From assembly GCA_003140115.1 (NCBI GenBank), contig PLIQ01000295.1, forward strand, positions 1-8,337: 8,337 nucleotides of DNA, read 5' to 3'. Source of the stretch: Actinomycetota bacterium. Lineage in GTDB: Bacteria > Actinomycetota > Actinomycetes > Streptosporangiales > Streptosporangiaceae. Below, piece after piece: positions 1-5,271 of this stretch. Each line of letters begins with the position of its first letter. The stretch's first letter is position 1. The notes beneath the pieces are model-generated. The model was not told where the DNA came from, ran no database searches, and was given only the letters and a program-made list of their open reading frames with translations. A program made the translations under genes and the position numbers.

Positions 1-25
1 ATTCCTCACACATACCCTGTTGAAC

Positions 26-40
26 GTGATCTGACATCAC
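26..40. promoter_or_regulatory. Short dyad upstream of the hydrolase gene, possible operator
   Basis: GTGAT (26-30) and ATCAC (36-40) form a perfect 5-bp inverted repeat with a 5-nt spacer. It lies between a possible -10 element (TACCCT, 13-18) and the ribosome binding site AAGGAG at 48-53. Its size and position fit a binding site for a small dimeric repressor, but five-base arms can arise by chance and no partner regulator is visible on this side of the window. Confidence 0.25.
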
Positions 41-61
41 CGGAGCGAAGGAGAACCGAAC

Positions 62-748
62 GTGGACATCGTGCTTGTGGCCGGTCTATGGCTCGACGGA
101 TCCGCATGGGACGCCGTCGTGCCCGCGCTCGAGACGCTGGGTCATCGCCCCGTGCCGCTCACCCTGCCGGGTCAGGGCGACGGAAGACGGTCCGCCACGC
201 TCGGCGAGCAGGTCGCGGCGGTGCTCGCCGCGATCGACGCATCACCGGGAAAGCCGCTGGTGGTAGGGCATTCCGCCGCCTGCACCCTGGCTTGGCTGGC
301 CGCTGACGCGCGCCCGGAGAAGGTGGCAAAGGTCGCCCTCATCGGCGGCTTCCCGTCCTCCGGCGGGCAACCCTACTTCGGTGGCTTCGAGACCACGGAC
401 GGCGTTTTGCCCTTCCCCGGCTGGGGCCCGTTCGAGGGACCAGACTCCGCTGACCTCGACGAGGACACCAAGCGCAGAATCGCGGCTGCGGCGATCCCCG
501 TCCCCGAAGGCGTGACCAAGGCCGTAGTACACCTAACGGACGAGCGGCGATTCGACGTCCCGGTCGTCATCGTGTGCCCCGAATTCACCCCCGCCGAGGC
601 CCGGGAGTGGATCGGCGCCGGTGACGTACCTGAACTGGCCAAGGCCAAGCACCTCGAGTTCGCCGACATCGACTCAGGCCACTGGCCGATGTTCAGCAAG
701 CCGAACGAACTTGCCCGCCTCCTTGCGGAAGTGGCGGCTCAGGACTGA
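62..748 (+). CDS. Alpha/beta fold hydrolase
   Basis: This encodes a 228-residue single-domain alpha/beta hydrolase, probably a cytosolic esterase-like enzyme of unknown substrate. The N-terminal strand and oxyanion region read VLVAGLWLDGSAW (5-17). The nucleophile elbow is GHSAA (69-73) with Ser71, so the last glycine of the usual GXSXG is alanine. The catalytic histidine is probably His207 in SGHWPMF. The acid is uncertain, with Glu174 in VCPEFTP after the sixth strand as a candidate. The cap between the nucleophile and the last strands is short. There is no signal peptide or membrane segment. The GTG start is chosen because AAGGAG at 48-53 lies 8 nt upstream. It converges on the GST gene with 23 bp between the stops, so it is not part of that operon. 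The fold is clear and the substrate is not. Confidence 0.85.
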   Translation: MDIVLVAGLWLDGSAWDAVVPALETLGHRPVPLTLPGQGDGRRSATLGEQVAAVLAAIDASPGKPLVVGHSAACTLAWLAADARPEKVAKVALIGGFPSSGGQPYFGGFETTDGVLPFPGWGPFEGPDSADLDEDTKRRIAAAAIPVPEGVTKAVVHLTDERRFDVPVVIVCPEFTPAEAREWIGAGDVPELAKAKHLEFADIDSGHWPMFSKPNELARLLAEVAAQD

Positions 749-771
749 CACGGCGGCAGAGGCGGTCCGGA

Positions 772-1767
772 TCAGGACAAGGCGCGGTCATCCGGCGTGG
801 CCCAGTCCAGCAGCGGGCCGTCGGGGACGATCCGGGCCGGGTTGATATGCGGATGCGTGGTGTAGTAATGCCGCTTGATGTGGTCGAAGTTCGTTGTGTC
901 CCGGAAGGCAGGCAGCGAGTACAGGTCGCGTGCATAGCCCCACAGGTTCGGGTAGTCCGTCAGCCGGCGCAGGTTGACCTTGAAGTGGTAGTGGTAGACC
1001 GCGTCAAACCGGGCCAGGGTCACCCAAAGCCTGACGTCGGCCTCGGTGATCGCGTCACCGAGCAGGTACCGGCGGTCGGCCAGGCGCTGCTCCAGGTCAT
1101 CCAGGGTGGTGAAGACCCTGGACACCGCGTGGTGGTAGGCCTCCTGGGAGGTGGCCATGCCGGAGCGGTACACGCCGTTGTTCACGGTCTCGTAGATGAC
1201 CGCGTTGATCGCGTCGATCTCGGGGCGCAGGGCCTCCGGGTACAGGTCCGTGCCATCGGAGAACGCTCCGAACTCGGTGTCCAGGTCGATCGTGATGTCG
1301 GGGAAGTTGTTGCTGACGATCCGGCCGGTCTCCCGGTCCCACAGCACGGGGACGGAGATGTGCCCGTCGTAACCGGGCTCGGTGGCCTGGTAGGCCTCGC
1401 GCAGCAGCGAGAACCCGTTGACCCCATCCAGCGAGTGCCCGGGGCCCTCGCGGAACGCCCAGCCGCGACCGTCCCTCACGGGATCAACCGCTGATAGCGA
1501 GATGGCCTCCTCCAGGCCGAGCAGCTTGCGCACGATCGCGGTCCGGTGCGCCCACGGGCAGGCCCAGGAGATGTACAGATGGTACCGGCCGGCCGCAGCC
1601 GGATACCCGCTGGAGCCGTCCGCGGTGATCCGGTCACGGAACGGGTAGGCGGCCCGCACGAACTCGCCAGTCGCTGGCTGGGGCTGCTTGCGCCTGAAGT
1701 CGCCGTAGTCGCCGAACGTCGCGAAGTCGACCGGGCTTGCGCCGCCCGCCCGCTGAGTGGTGGTCAT
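772..1767 (-). CDS. Glutathionyl-hydroquinone reductase-like GST (Xi class, YqjG/ECM4/PcpF family)
   Basis: This 331-residue protein has the length and landmarks of the Xi-class glutathione S-transferases, which reduce glutathionyl-hydroquinones to free hydroquinones through a catalytic cysteine. The active-site motif is SWACPWAHR with Cys70. The thioredoxin-like part continues to about residue 165. The all-helical C-terminal domain contains NNGVYRSGMA (196-205), TEADVRLW (241-248), the FDAVYHYHFKVN segment (254-265) and the family tail THPHINPARIVPDGP (304-318). The G-site segment reads IVSNNFPDI (150-158), whereas YqjG/PcpF-type enzymes have a Glu-Ser pair there. I start at ATG 1767, giving MTTTQ. 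The frame stays open to 1920, but that 51-residue extension resembles no family N-terminus and would overlap the methyltransferase gene. No good ribosome binding site precedes 1767, so the exact start is less sure. It is probably the last gene of the leftward operon, 128 bp after the methyltransferase. Confidence 0.88.
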   Translation of the reverse strand: MTTTQRAGGASPVDFATFGDYGDFRRKQPQPATGEFVRAAYPFRDRITADGSSGYPAAAGRYHLYISWACPWAHRTAIVRKLLGLEEAISLSAVDPVRDGRGWAFREGPGHSLDGVNGFSLLREAYQATEPGYDGHISVPVLWDRETGRIVSNNFPDITIDLDTEFGAFSDGTDLYPEALRPEIDAINAVIYETVNNGVYRSGMATSQEAYHHAVSRVFTTLDDLEQRLADRRYLLGDAITEADVRLWVTLARFDAVYHYHFKVNLRRLTDYPNLWGYARDLYSLPAFRDTTNFDHIKRHYYTTHPHINPARIVPDGPLLDWATPDDRALS

Positions 1768-1895
1768 GGCGGTTAGAACCCGGCGCAAGCGGCGGCCATT
1801 CCGTGCCGCGGCGGCGGATGGCGTCGCGTAACGGGCGGTCCAGAGGATGTGAGTGCCGATAACTGGAAGCGGCCCAGGTGAGCAGGTCAGCGGCG
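1768..1895. other. Intergenic gap between methyltransferase and GST genes
   Basis: This 128-bp gap separates two genes read leftward. I find no strong -35/-10 pair for the GST gene and no hairpin followed by a T tract for the methyltransferase gene. It contains GGTTCTAACC (minus strand) about 7 nt before the GST start, a near-palindrome of unknown meaning. Co-transcription from the cupin promoter is the default assumption, but a separate weak promoter cannot be excluded. Confidence 0.4.
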
Positions 1896-2726
1896 TTACT
1901 CCGGGCCGGTCGTCGCCCACGCGCTGAGCAGCATGGGAGTAGCGCGTACCGCTTGGCTCCGTTGCCCGTCGTCCCTCAGCCGTTGCTCAAGCGTCTCCAT
2001 GCCGATCTCCTCGGCAGTGGCCACTGCGGTGCCCACGATCAGGGGCGCGGCAACACGCATGGTCTCCACCAGGAAGGCGATACCGACCTCGTCGCCGGGC
2101 CCGAAGTGCGGCTGGACCCCGATCATCCCCAGCGGCCGCAGCCCCGCCTCTTGGAGGATCGCCCACAGCCGGGGGCCGAGCATGGACATCCCGGCCTTCG
2201 CGAACGCTTCGACCACCCAGGATTTGCCCTGGGTACCAAACGCGGTCTCTGGCAGCGACCGGATCGTGGAGAGATCCACTTCTATCGGCACGACCAGGCC
2301 GCCAGGGCGCAGCACCATGGCCTGCCGCCGCAGCAGCGCGGCCGGGTCCGGAACCGTCCACAGGACCAGCCGCTCGACGATCGCATCGAACGGCCCGCCC
2401 GGGGCCGGGTCATTAACGTCGCCCTGCACGAACTGCACCTGCGCCAAGCCGCGCTGTCCAGCCCGCAGCCGGGCCCGGGCCAGCGCATCCGGCGAGCGAT
2501 CGACGCCGACCACGGAGCCATCAGGTCCCACCAGGCCGGCCGCCGCGAACGCCACGTCCCCGGCCCCGCAGCCCAGATCCAGCACCCGCATGCCGGGCCG
2601 GATGCCCGCCTCGGCGAGGATCATCCGCGTCGCCGGGGCCAGCGCTCTGCCCTGGATCTCAAGGCGGCCCGCCTCGTCTTCACCGACACCGCTGCCGAAC
2701 TGGTAGCCGGAGTCGCTGTCACCCAT
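1896..2726 (-). CDS. Class I SAM-dependent methyltransferase
   Basis: This encodes a 276-residue cytosolic methyltransferase of the Rossmann (UbiE/COQ5-like) type. Motif I is VLDLGCGAGDVA (48-59). The acidic end of strand 2 is VVGVDRS (72-78), with Asp76 expected to bind the SAM ribose. QGDVND (101-106) fits the adenine-binding region, FDAIVERLVLWTVPDP (113-128) is strand 4 with its following loop, and VLRPGGLVV (138-146) is the motif before strand 5. The C-terminal hundred residues probably form the substrate lid; the substrate cannot be told from sequence. The ATG at 2726 is preferred because the protein then begins just before the SAM domain, an AG-rich segment (GAGGGCGGGA) precedes it, and its start overlaps the cupin stop as ATGGGTGA (8 bp), typical of translational coupling. 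The frame stays open far upstream, but only as a shadow of the cupin gene. Confidence 0.9.
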   Translation of the reverse strand: MGDSDSGYQFGSGVGEDEAGRLEIQGRALAPATRMILAEAGIRPGMRVLDLGCGAGDVAFAAAGLVGPDGSVVGVDRSPDALARARLRAGQRGLAQVQFVQGDVNDPAPGGPFDAIVERLVLWTVPDPAALLRRQAMVLRPGGLVVPIEVDLSTIRSLPETAFGTQGKSWVVEAFAKAGMSMLGPRLWAILQEAGLRPLGMIGVQPHFGPGDEVGIAFLVETMRVAAPLIVGTAVATAEEIGMETLEQRLRDDGQRSQAVRATPMLLSAWATTGPE

Positions 2727-3222
2727 CGTGTTCCCGCCCTCGCCAGTTCTGCGGGATATGACCGACGTGGAGCTGGTGGCGGCTGATGAGTTGCGCGGCA
2801 AGGTCGCCGCGGAAGGTGATGCCGTATTTCGCCTGGACAGCCAGGGCCTGCGCCGGTGAGGTGACGGCCGCCATCTCGTGATAGTAGGGCTCGAAGCCGC
2901 CGGGGCTAGTGATCTCCAGCACCAGGGCGGGGGCGCTGCCCGGGTTCCAGAAGCCGTGCGGGACACCGCGCGGCTTGACGACGTAGGTGCCCGCGGGCGC
3001 CTGGATGAACTCGCCGCCGATTTCCAGGTGCACGGTACCGGAGACGACGTAGATGCACTGGTCCTCGTTCGCGTGGGTGTGCGGCGGGATGAGTTCGCCG
3101 GGCGCGAGCAGTCCTTCATGGATGCTCGTGGTCCCGCCGAGCAGGCCGGCCGAGACCCGGTGCCGCAGGCCGGGCGCCCCCGGTGGCGGTTCGGGATGGA
3201 TGACGGTTGCCGAGCGTGTCAT
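2719..3222 (-). CDS. Cupin-domain protein (possible metal-dependent dioxygenase or isomerase)
   Basis: This is a 167-residue single-domain cupin. Cupin motif 1 lies at 42-62 (GELIPPHTHANEDQCIYVVSG) and provides His48 and His50. The place of the conserved metal-binding glutamate is taken by Gln55, with Glu53 and Asp54 just before it. Motif 2, GTYVVKPRGVPHGFWN (78-93), matches G-X5-P-X-G-X2-H-X3-N exactly and provides His89. The 75-residue tail after the barrel is longer than in minimal cupins and contains more histidines (149, 152, 155, 165). Such proteins can be quercetinase-like dioxygenases, isomerases or binding proteins, so the reaction is not assigned. The ATG is supported by GAGGAG 6 nt upstream (3229-3234). 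It is the first gene of the leftward operon, is divergent from tetR, and overlaps the methyltransferase start by 8 bp. Confidence 0.88.
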   Translation of the reverse strand: MTRSATVIHPEPPPGAPGLRHRVSAGLLGGTTSIHEGLLAPGELIPPHTHANEDQCIYVVSGTVHLEIGGEFIQAPAGTYVVKPRGVPHGFWNPGSAPALVLEITSPGGFEPYYHEMAAVTSPAQALAVQAKYGITFRGDLAAQLISRHQLHVGHIPQNWRGREHDG

Positions 3223-3228
3223 GGCGAT

Positions 3229-3234
3229 CTCCTC
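3229..3234 (-). promoter_or_regulatory. Ribosome binding site of the cupin gene
   Basis: GAGGAG on the minus strand lies 6 nt before the cupin ATG and fixes that start. The first CTAGT unit of the repeat array begins directly upstream, so this site sits at the edge of the proposed operator region. Confidence 0.75.
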
Positions 3235-3235
3235 G

Positions 3236-3252
3236 CTAGTGCCGGTCGCTAG
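3236..3252. promoter_or_regulatory. Imperfect operator O1
   Basis: CTAGTGC-CGG-TCGCTAG is a 17-bp pseudo-palindrome with 5 of 7 arm positions matching. It shares its right half-site with O2. It lies in the predicted cupin 5' leader, just upstream of the ribosome binding site. It is the weakest of the three overlapping sites. Confidence 0.4.
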
Positions 3253-3265
3253 TGATGGTCACTAG
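3249..3265. promoter_or_regulatory. Perfect 17-bp palindrome O2, probable TetR operator
   Basis: CTAGTGA-TGG-TCACTAG has two perfect 7-bp arms around a 3-bp centre at 3257. The size and symmetry are typical of operators bound by TetR-family dimers, and the regulator gene is directly adjacent. The site covers the predicted -35 of the tetR promoter (3256-3261) and lies in the early transcribed region of the cupin gene, so a bound dimer could repress both directions. Confidence 0.65.
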
Positions 3266-3284
3266 TGATGAGCACTAGTAGACT
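3256..3284 (+). promoter_or_regulatory. Predicted tetR promoter
   Basis: A -35-like TGGTCA (3256-3261, 4 of 6 matches to TTGACA), a 17-bp spacer and a -10 TAGACT (3279-3284) read rightward. A transcript would start about 7 nt after the -10, at or next to GTG 3292. This suggests a leaderless tetR mRNA. The -35 lies in O2 and the spacer is O3, which fits autorepression. Confidence 0.5.
3262..3278. promoter_or_regulatory. Near-perfect operator O3
   Basis: CTAGTGA-TGA-GCACTAG matches at 6 of 7 arm positions, with its centre 13 bp from that of O2, and it shares a half-site with O2. It occupies exactly the 17-bp spacer between the predicted -35 and -10 of the tetR promoter, and its right end touches the predicted -10 of the cupin promoter. 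Confidence 0.55.
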
Positions 3285-3305
3285 ATGCCGGGTGGCCCCT
3301 GTCAA
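3277..3305 (-). promoter_or_regulatory. Predicted promoter of the cupin-methyltransferase-GST operon
   Basis: On the minus strand, a consensus -35 TTGACA (3305-3300), a 17-bp spacer and a -10-like TCTACT (3282-3277, 4 of 6 matches to TATAAT) read leftward. Transcription would start near 3270, leaving a leader of about 48 nt that contains most of the repeat array and GAGGAG. The -35 lies inside the first codons of tetR. The -10 overlaps the opposing tetR -10, so the two promoters probably compete for polymerase. Confidence 0.55.
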
Positions 3306-3948
3306 GCCCTCCGCCCCCAAGCCCAGCCGCCGCGAGCGGGCAGCCGAGACCCGCCGCAAGATGCTCGATGCCGCCATCGCCTGCTTCGCCGCCGACGGCT
3401 ACGACGGAACCACCATGGCGAAGATCGCCGGGCAGGCCGGGGTGGCCGTCCAGACGCTGTACTTCACCTTCCACACCAAGGCGCAGCTCCTGAAGGAAAC
3501 CCTCGACCGTGCCGTGCTGGGCGACGGCCCTCCCATCCCCCCGCCGCAAACCCCGTGGTACCAGGCGATGCGGGCGCAGCAGGCGATCCGCCCGGCGCTG
3601 CAGCACCTAGTCGGCGGCGTGAGCCAGATCCTGCAGCGGGTGGCACCGCTGCGCCCGGTATTCGAGGCCGCGGCAGCTGAGCCCGGAGTCGCCGAGGTAT
3701 GGGCCAGCGCCGAGCACCTCCGCCTGGACGGCTACCGGGCCATCGTGGAACTGCTCGCCGCCAAGCAACCGCTGGCAGCAGGCCACACCCTCGACAGCGC
3801 AACCGACGTTTTGTTCGTCCTTCTCGGTCCCGACACCTTCCGCGCCTTCACCCACGGCCGCGGCTGGCCGCTTGACCAGTGGAAATCCTGGGTCACCACC
3901 GCCATCGAACAAGACCTGTTCACCCAGCCAGCATCAGGCCCCGCCTGA
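3292..3948 (+). CDS. TetR-family transcriptional regulator
   Basis: From the GTG at 3292 this is a 218-residue TetR-type repressor. A basic N-terminal tail (PSRRERAAETRRKML, 11-25) leads into helix 1. The DNA-binding helix-turn-helix spans about 40-66, with GTTMAKIAGQAGVAVQTLYF as its core. The rest is the variable helical ligand-binding and dimerisation domain, including PLRPVFEAAA and TDVLFVLLGPDTF, so the inducer cannot be predicted. Longer starts in frame exist at GTG 3265 and ATG 3268, but neither has a ribosome binding site and both fall inside the operator array and upstream of the -10. GTG 3292 sits where the transcript should begin, hence a leaderless start is preferred. It is divergent from the cupin operon, the classic arrangement for a local repressor controlling itself and its neighbours. 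Confidence 0.87.
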   Translation: MAPVKPSAPKPSRRERAAETRRKMLDAAIACFAADGYDGTTMAKIAGQAGVAVQTLYFTFHTKAQLLKETLDRAVLGDGPPIPPPQTPWYQAMRAQQAIRPALQHLVGGVSQILQRVAPLRPVFEAAAAEPGVAEVWASAEHLRLDGYRAIVELLAAKQPLAAGHTLDSATDVLFVLLGPDTFRAFTHGRGWPLDQWKSWVTTAIEQDLFTQPASGPA

Positions 3949-4039
3949 GCAAACGCCGCAACGGCTGGGCCGGTAAGGGGAAGGCCGGCCGGGGGCGCGG
4001 GGACCACGGCCGTTCGGCGTCATGAAAATAGTGGGCGCG

Positions 4040-4082
4040 GGCGCGAGGCTGGCGCCTTTCCGCCGGCCGGGGCGCGGGCCGG
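4040..4082. terminator. Hairpins between convergent tetR and metB, weak terminator candidates
   Basis: Two inverted repeats lie in the 143-bp gap. GGCGC (4040-4044) with GCGCC (4052-4056) has a 7-nt loop and is followed by TTT on the plus strand, so it could end tetR. CCGGCC (4063-4068) with GGCCGG (4077-4082), extendable by two pairs if a G-U pair is allowed, lies just beyond the metB stop. It has no T tract on the minus strand. The surrounding DNA is so GC-rich that such stems are common. Confidence 0.35.
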
Positions 4083-4091
4083 TGCCTGGCG

Positions 4092-5255
4092 TCAGTCGGG
4101 CTGGAGGGCCTCGCGCAGGTCGTCGAGCAGGTCGTCGCAGTCCTCGATGCCGACCGACAGGCGGATCAGGTCGCCGGGGACCTCGAGTTCCGAGCCGGTC
4201 ACCGAGGCGTGCGTCATCCGGGCTGGGTGCTCGATCAGCGACTCGACGCCGCCGAGGGACTCGCCCAGGGTGAACAGGCGGGTCCGGGCGCAGGCCTGGA
4301 CCGCCGCCTCCTCGCCGGCCAGCAGCCGGAACGACACCATCCCGCCGAAGGCCCGCATCTGCTCCTGCGCGGTCTTGTGGCCCGGATGGGTGGGCAGGCC
4401 CGGGTAGAACACCTGGGCCACCGCCGGGTGCTCGGCCAGCATCTGCGCGACCCGCATCGCGTTGCGGCAGTGCCGGTCCATCCGGGCCGCGAGGGTCTTG
4501 ATGCCGCGCAGCGTCAGCCAGGCGTCGAACGGCCCGGGCACGCCGCCGGTCGCGTTCTGGATGAACGCGACCCGCTCGGCCAGGTCGGGGTCGGCCACCA
4601 CCAGGGCGCCGCCGATGACGTCGGAATGGCCGCCCAGGTACTTGGTCGTGGAGTGGACCACGACGTCGGCGCCGAGGGCGAGCGGCTGCTGCAGGTACGG
4701 CGAGGCGAACGTGTTGTCCACCACGAGCATCGCGCCCGCCTCGTGGGCGGCCTGGGCCAGGGCCCGGATGTCGGCGATGTTCAGCAGCGGGTTGGTCGGC
4801 GTCTCGGTCCAGATCAGCTTCACCGGGCGCGCCGCCAGCTGCTCGCGCACGGCCGCGAGGTCGGACATGGGAACCACGCTGTGGCTCAGCCCCCAGCCGG
4901 CCAGTACCCGCGCGAACAGGCGGTACGTCCCGCCGTAGGCGTCATCGGGGATGAGCACGTGATCGCCGGGCGAGCACACCGTCCGCAGCAGGCCGTCCTC
5001 CGCGGCCATCCCGGACGCGAAGGCCAGCGCGGCCGCACCCCCTTCCAGCGCGGCCAGGCACTGCTCGAGCGCGGTCCGGGTCGGGTTGGCGGTGCGGGCG
5101 TACTCATACCCGCCGCGCGGCTTGCCCACCGCGTCCTGCTTGAACGTGGAGACCTGGTAGATCGGGGGGACAACCGCCCCGGTCAGCGAATCGGGCTCCT
5201 GGCCCGCGTGAATAGCCAATGTCTCGAACGCATCGTGGTTACTGCTCACGACCAC
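4092..5255 (-). CDS. metB: Cystathionine gamma-synthase/gamma-lyase (MetB type, PLP)
   Basis: This 387-residue enzyme belongs to the Cys/Met-metabolism PLP family (fold type I, a cytosolic tetramer in known members). It either joins cysteine to an activated homoserine to make cystathionine or cleaves cystathionine to cysteine, 2-oxobutyrate and ammonia. The PLP lysine is Lys205 in HSTTKYLGGHSD. Asp180 in VVDNTFASPYLQQP should pair with the pyridine nitrogen. YEYARTANPTR (50-60) supplies the Tyr/Arg that reach the neighbouring subunit's cofactor, and SGMAA (81-85) binds its phosphate. The C-terminal domain includes GESLGGVESLIEHPARMTH. Length is normal. The GTG at 5255 follows GAAAGG by 4 nt; a second in-frame GTG at 5249 has 10-nt spacing and is a possible alternative. 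It lies 16 bp after cbs on the same strand. That pairing favours a lyase role in reverse transsulfuration, though actinobacterial members are commonly named metB. Confidence 0.93.
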   Translation of the reverse strand: MVVSSNHDAFETLAIHAGQEPDSLTGAVVPPIYQVSTFKQDAVGKPRGGYEYARTANPTRTALEQCLAALEGGAAALAFASGMAAEDGLLRTVCSPGDHVLIPDDAYGGTYRLFARVLAGWGLSHSVVPMSDLAAVREQLAARPVKLIWTETPTNPLLNIADIRALAQAAHEAGAMLVVDNTFASPYLQQPLALGADVVVHSTTKYLGGHSDVIGGALVVADPDLAERVAFIQNATGGVPGPFDAWLTLRGIKTLAARMDRHCRNAMRVAQMLAEHPAVAQVFYPGLPTHPGHKTAQEQMRAFGGMVSFRLLAGEEAAVQACARTRLFTLGESLGGVESLIEHPARMTHASVTGSELEVPGDLIRLSVGIEDCDDLLDDLREALQPD

Positions 5256-5271
5256 ACCGCCTTTCTTCGCG

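Larger units (their letters stand above)
3234..3285. repeat. Four 13-bp tandem units centred on CTAGT
   Basis: Four consecutive 13-bp units start at 3234, 3247, 3260 and 3273: CGCTAGTGCCGGT, CGCTAGTGATGGT, CACTAGTGATGAG and CACTAGTAGACTA. CTAG occurs at 3236, 3249, 3262 and 3275, a strict 13-bp period. CTAG is uncommon in GC-rich DNA, so four copies in 43 bp are unlikely by chance. Each unit carries the 8-bp near-palindrome CRCTAGTR, and neighbouring units combine into longer inverted repeats. The array fills the region between the cupin ribosome binding site and the tetR start and overlaps both predicted promoters. Confidence 0.8.

Noticed and set aside
749..771. Terminator between the converging hydrolase and GST genes
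   Set aside because: Only 23 bp with no stable hairpin and no T tract.
1768..1920. 51-residue N-terminal extension of the GST
   Set aside because: It matches no GST N-terminus, would overlap the methyltransferase stop, and the ATG at 1767 gives the usual family length.
1896..2786. Rightward open frames opposite the methyltransferase
   Set aside because: They are antisense shadows; the leftward frame carries SAM-binding motifs in the correct order.
2727..3119. N-terminal extension of the methyltransferase frame into the cupin gene
   Set aside because: The extra 131 residues are low-complexity Ser/Arg/Pro-rich sequence, typical of a shadow frame over a GC-rich gene. The coupled ATG at 2726 gives a normal methyltransferase.
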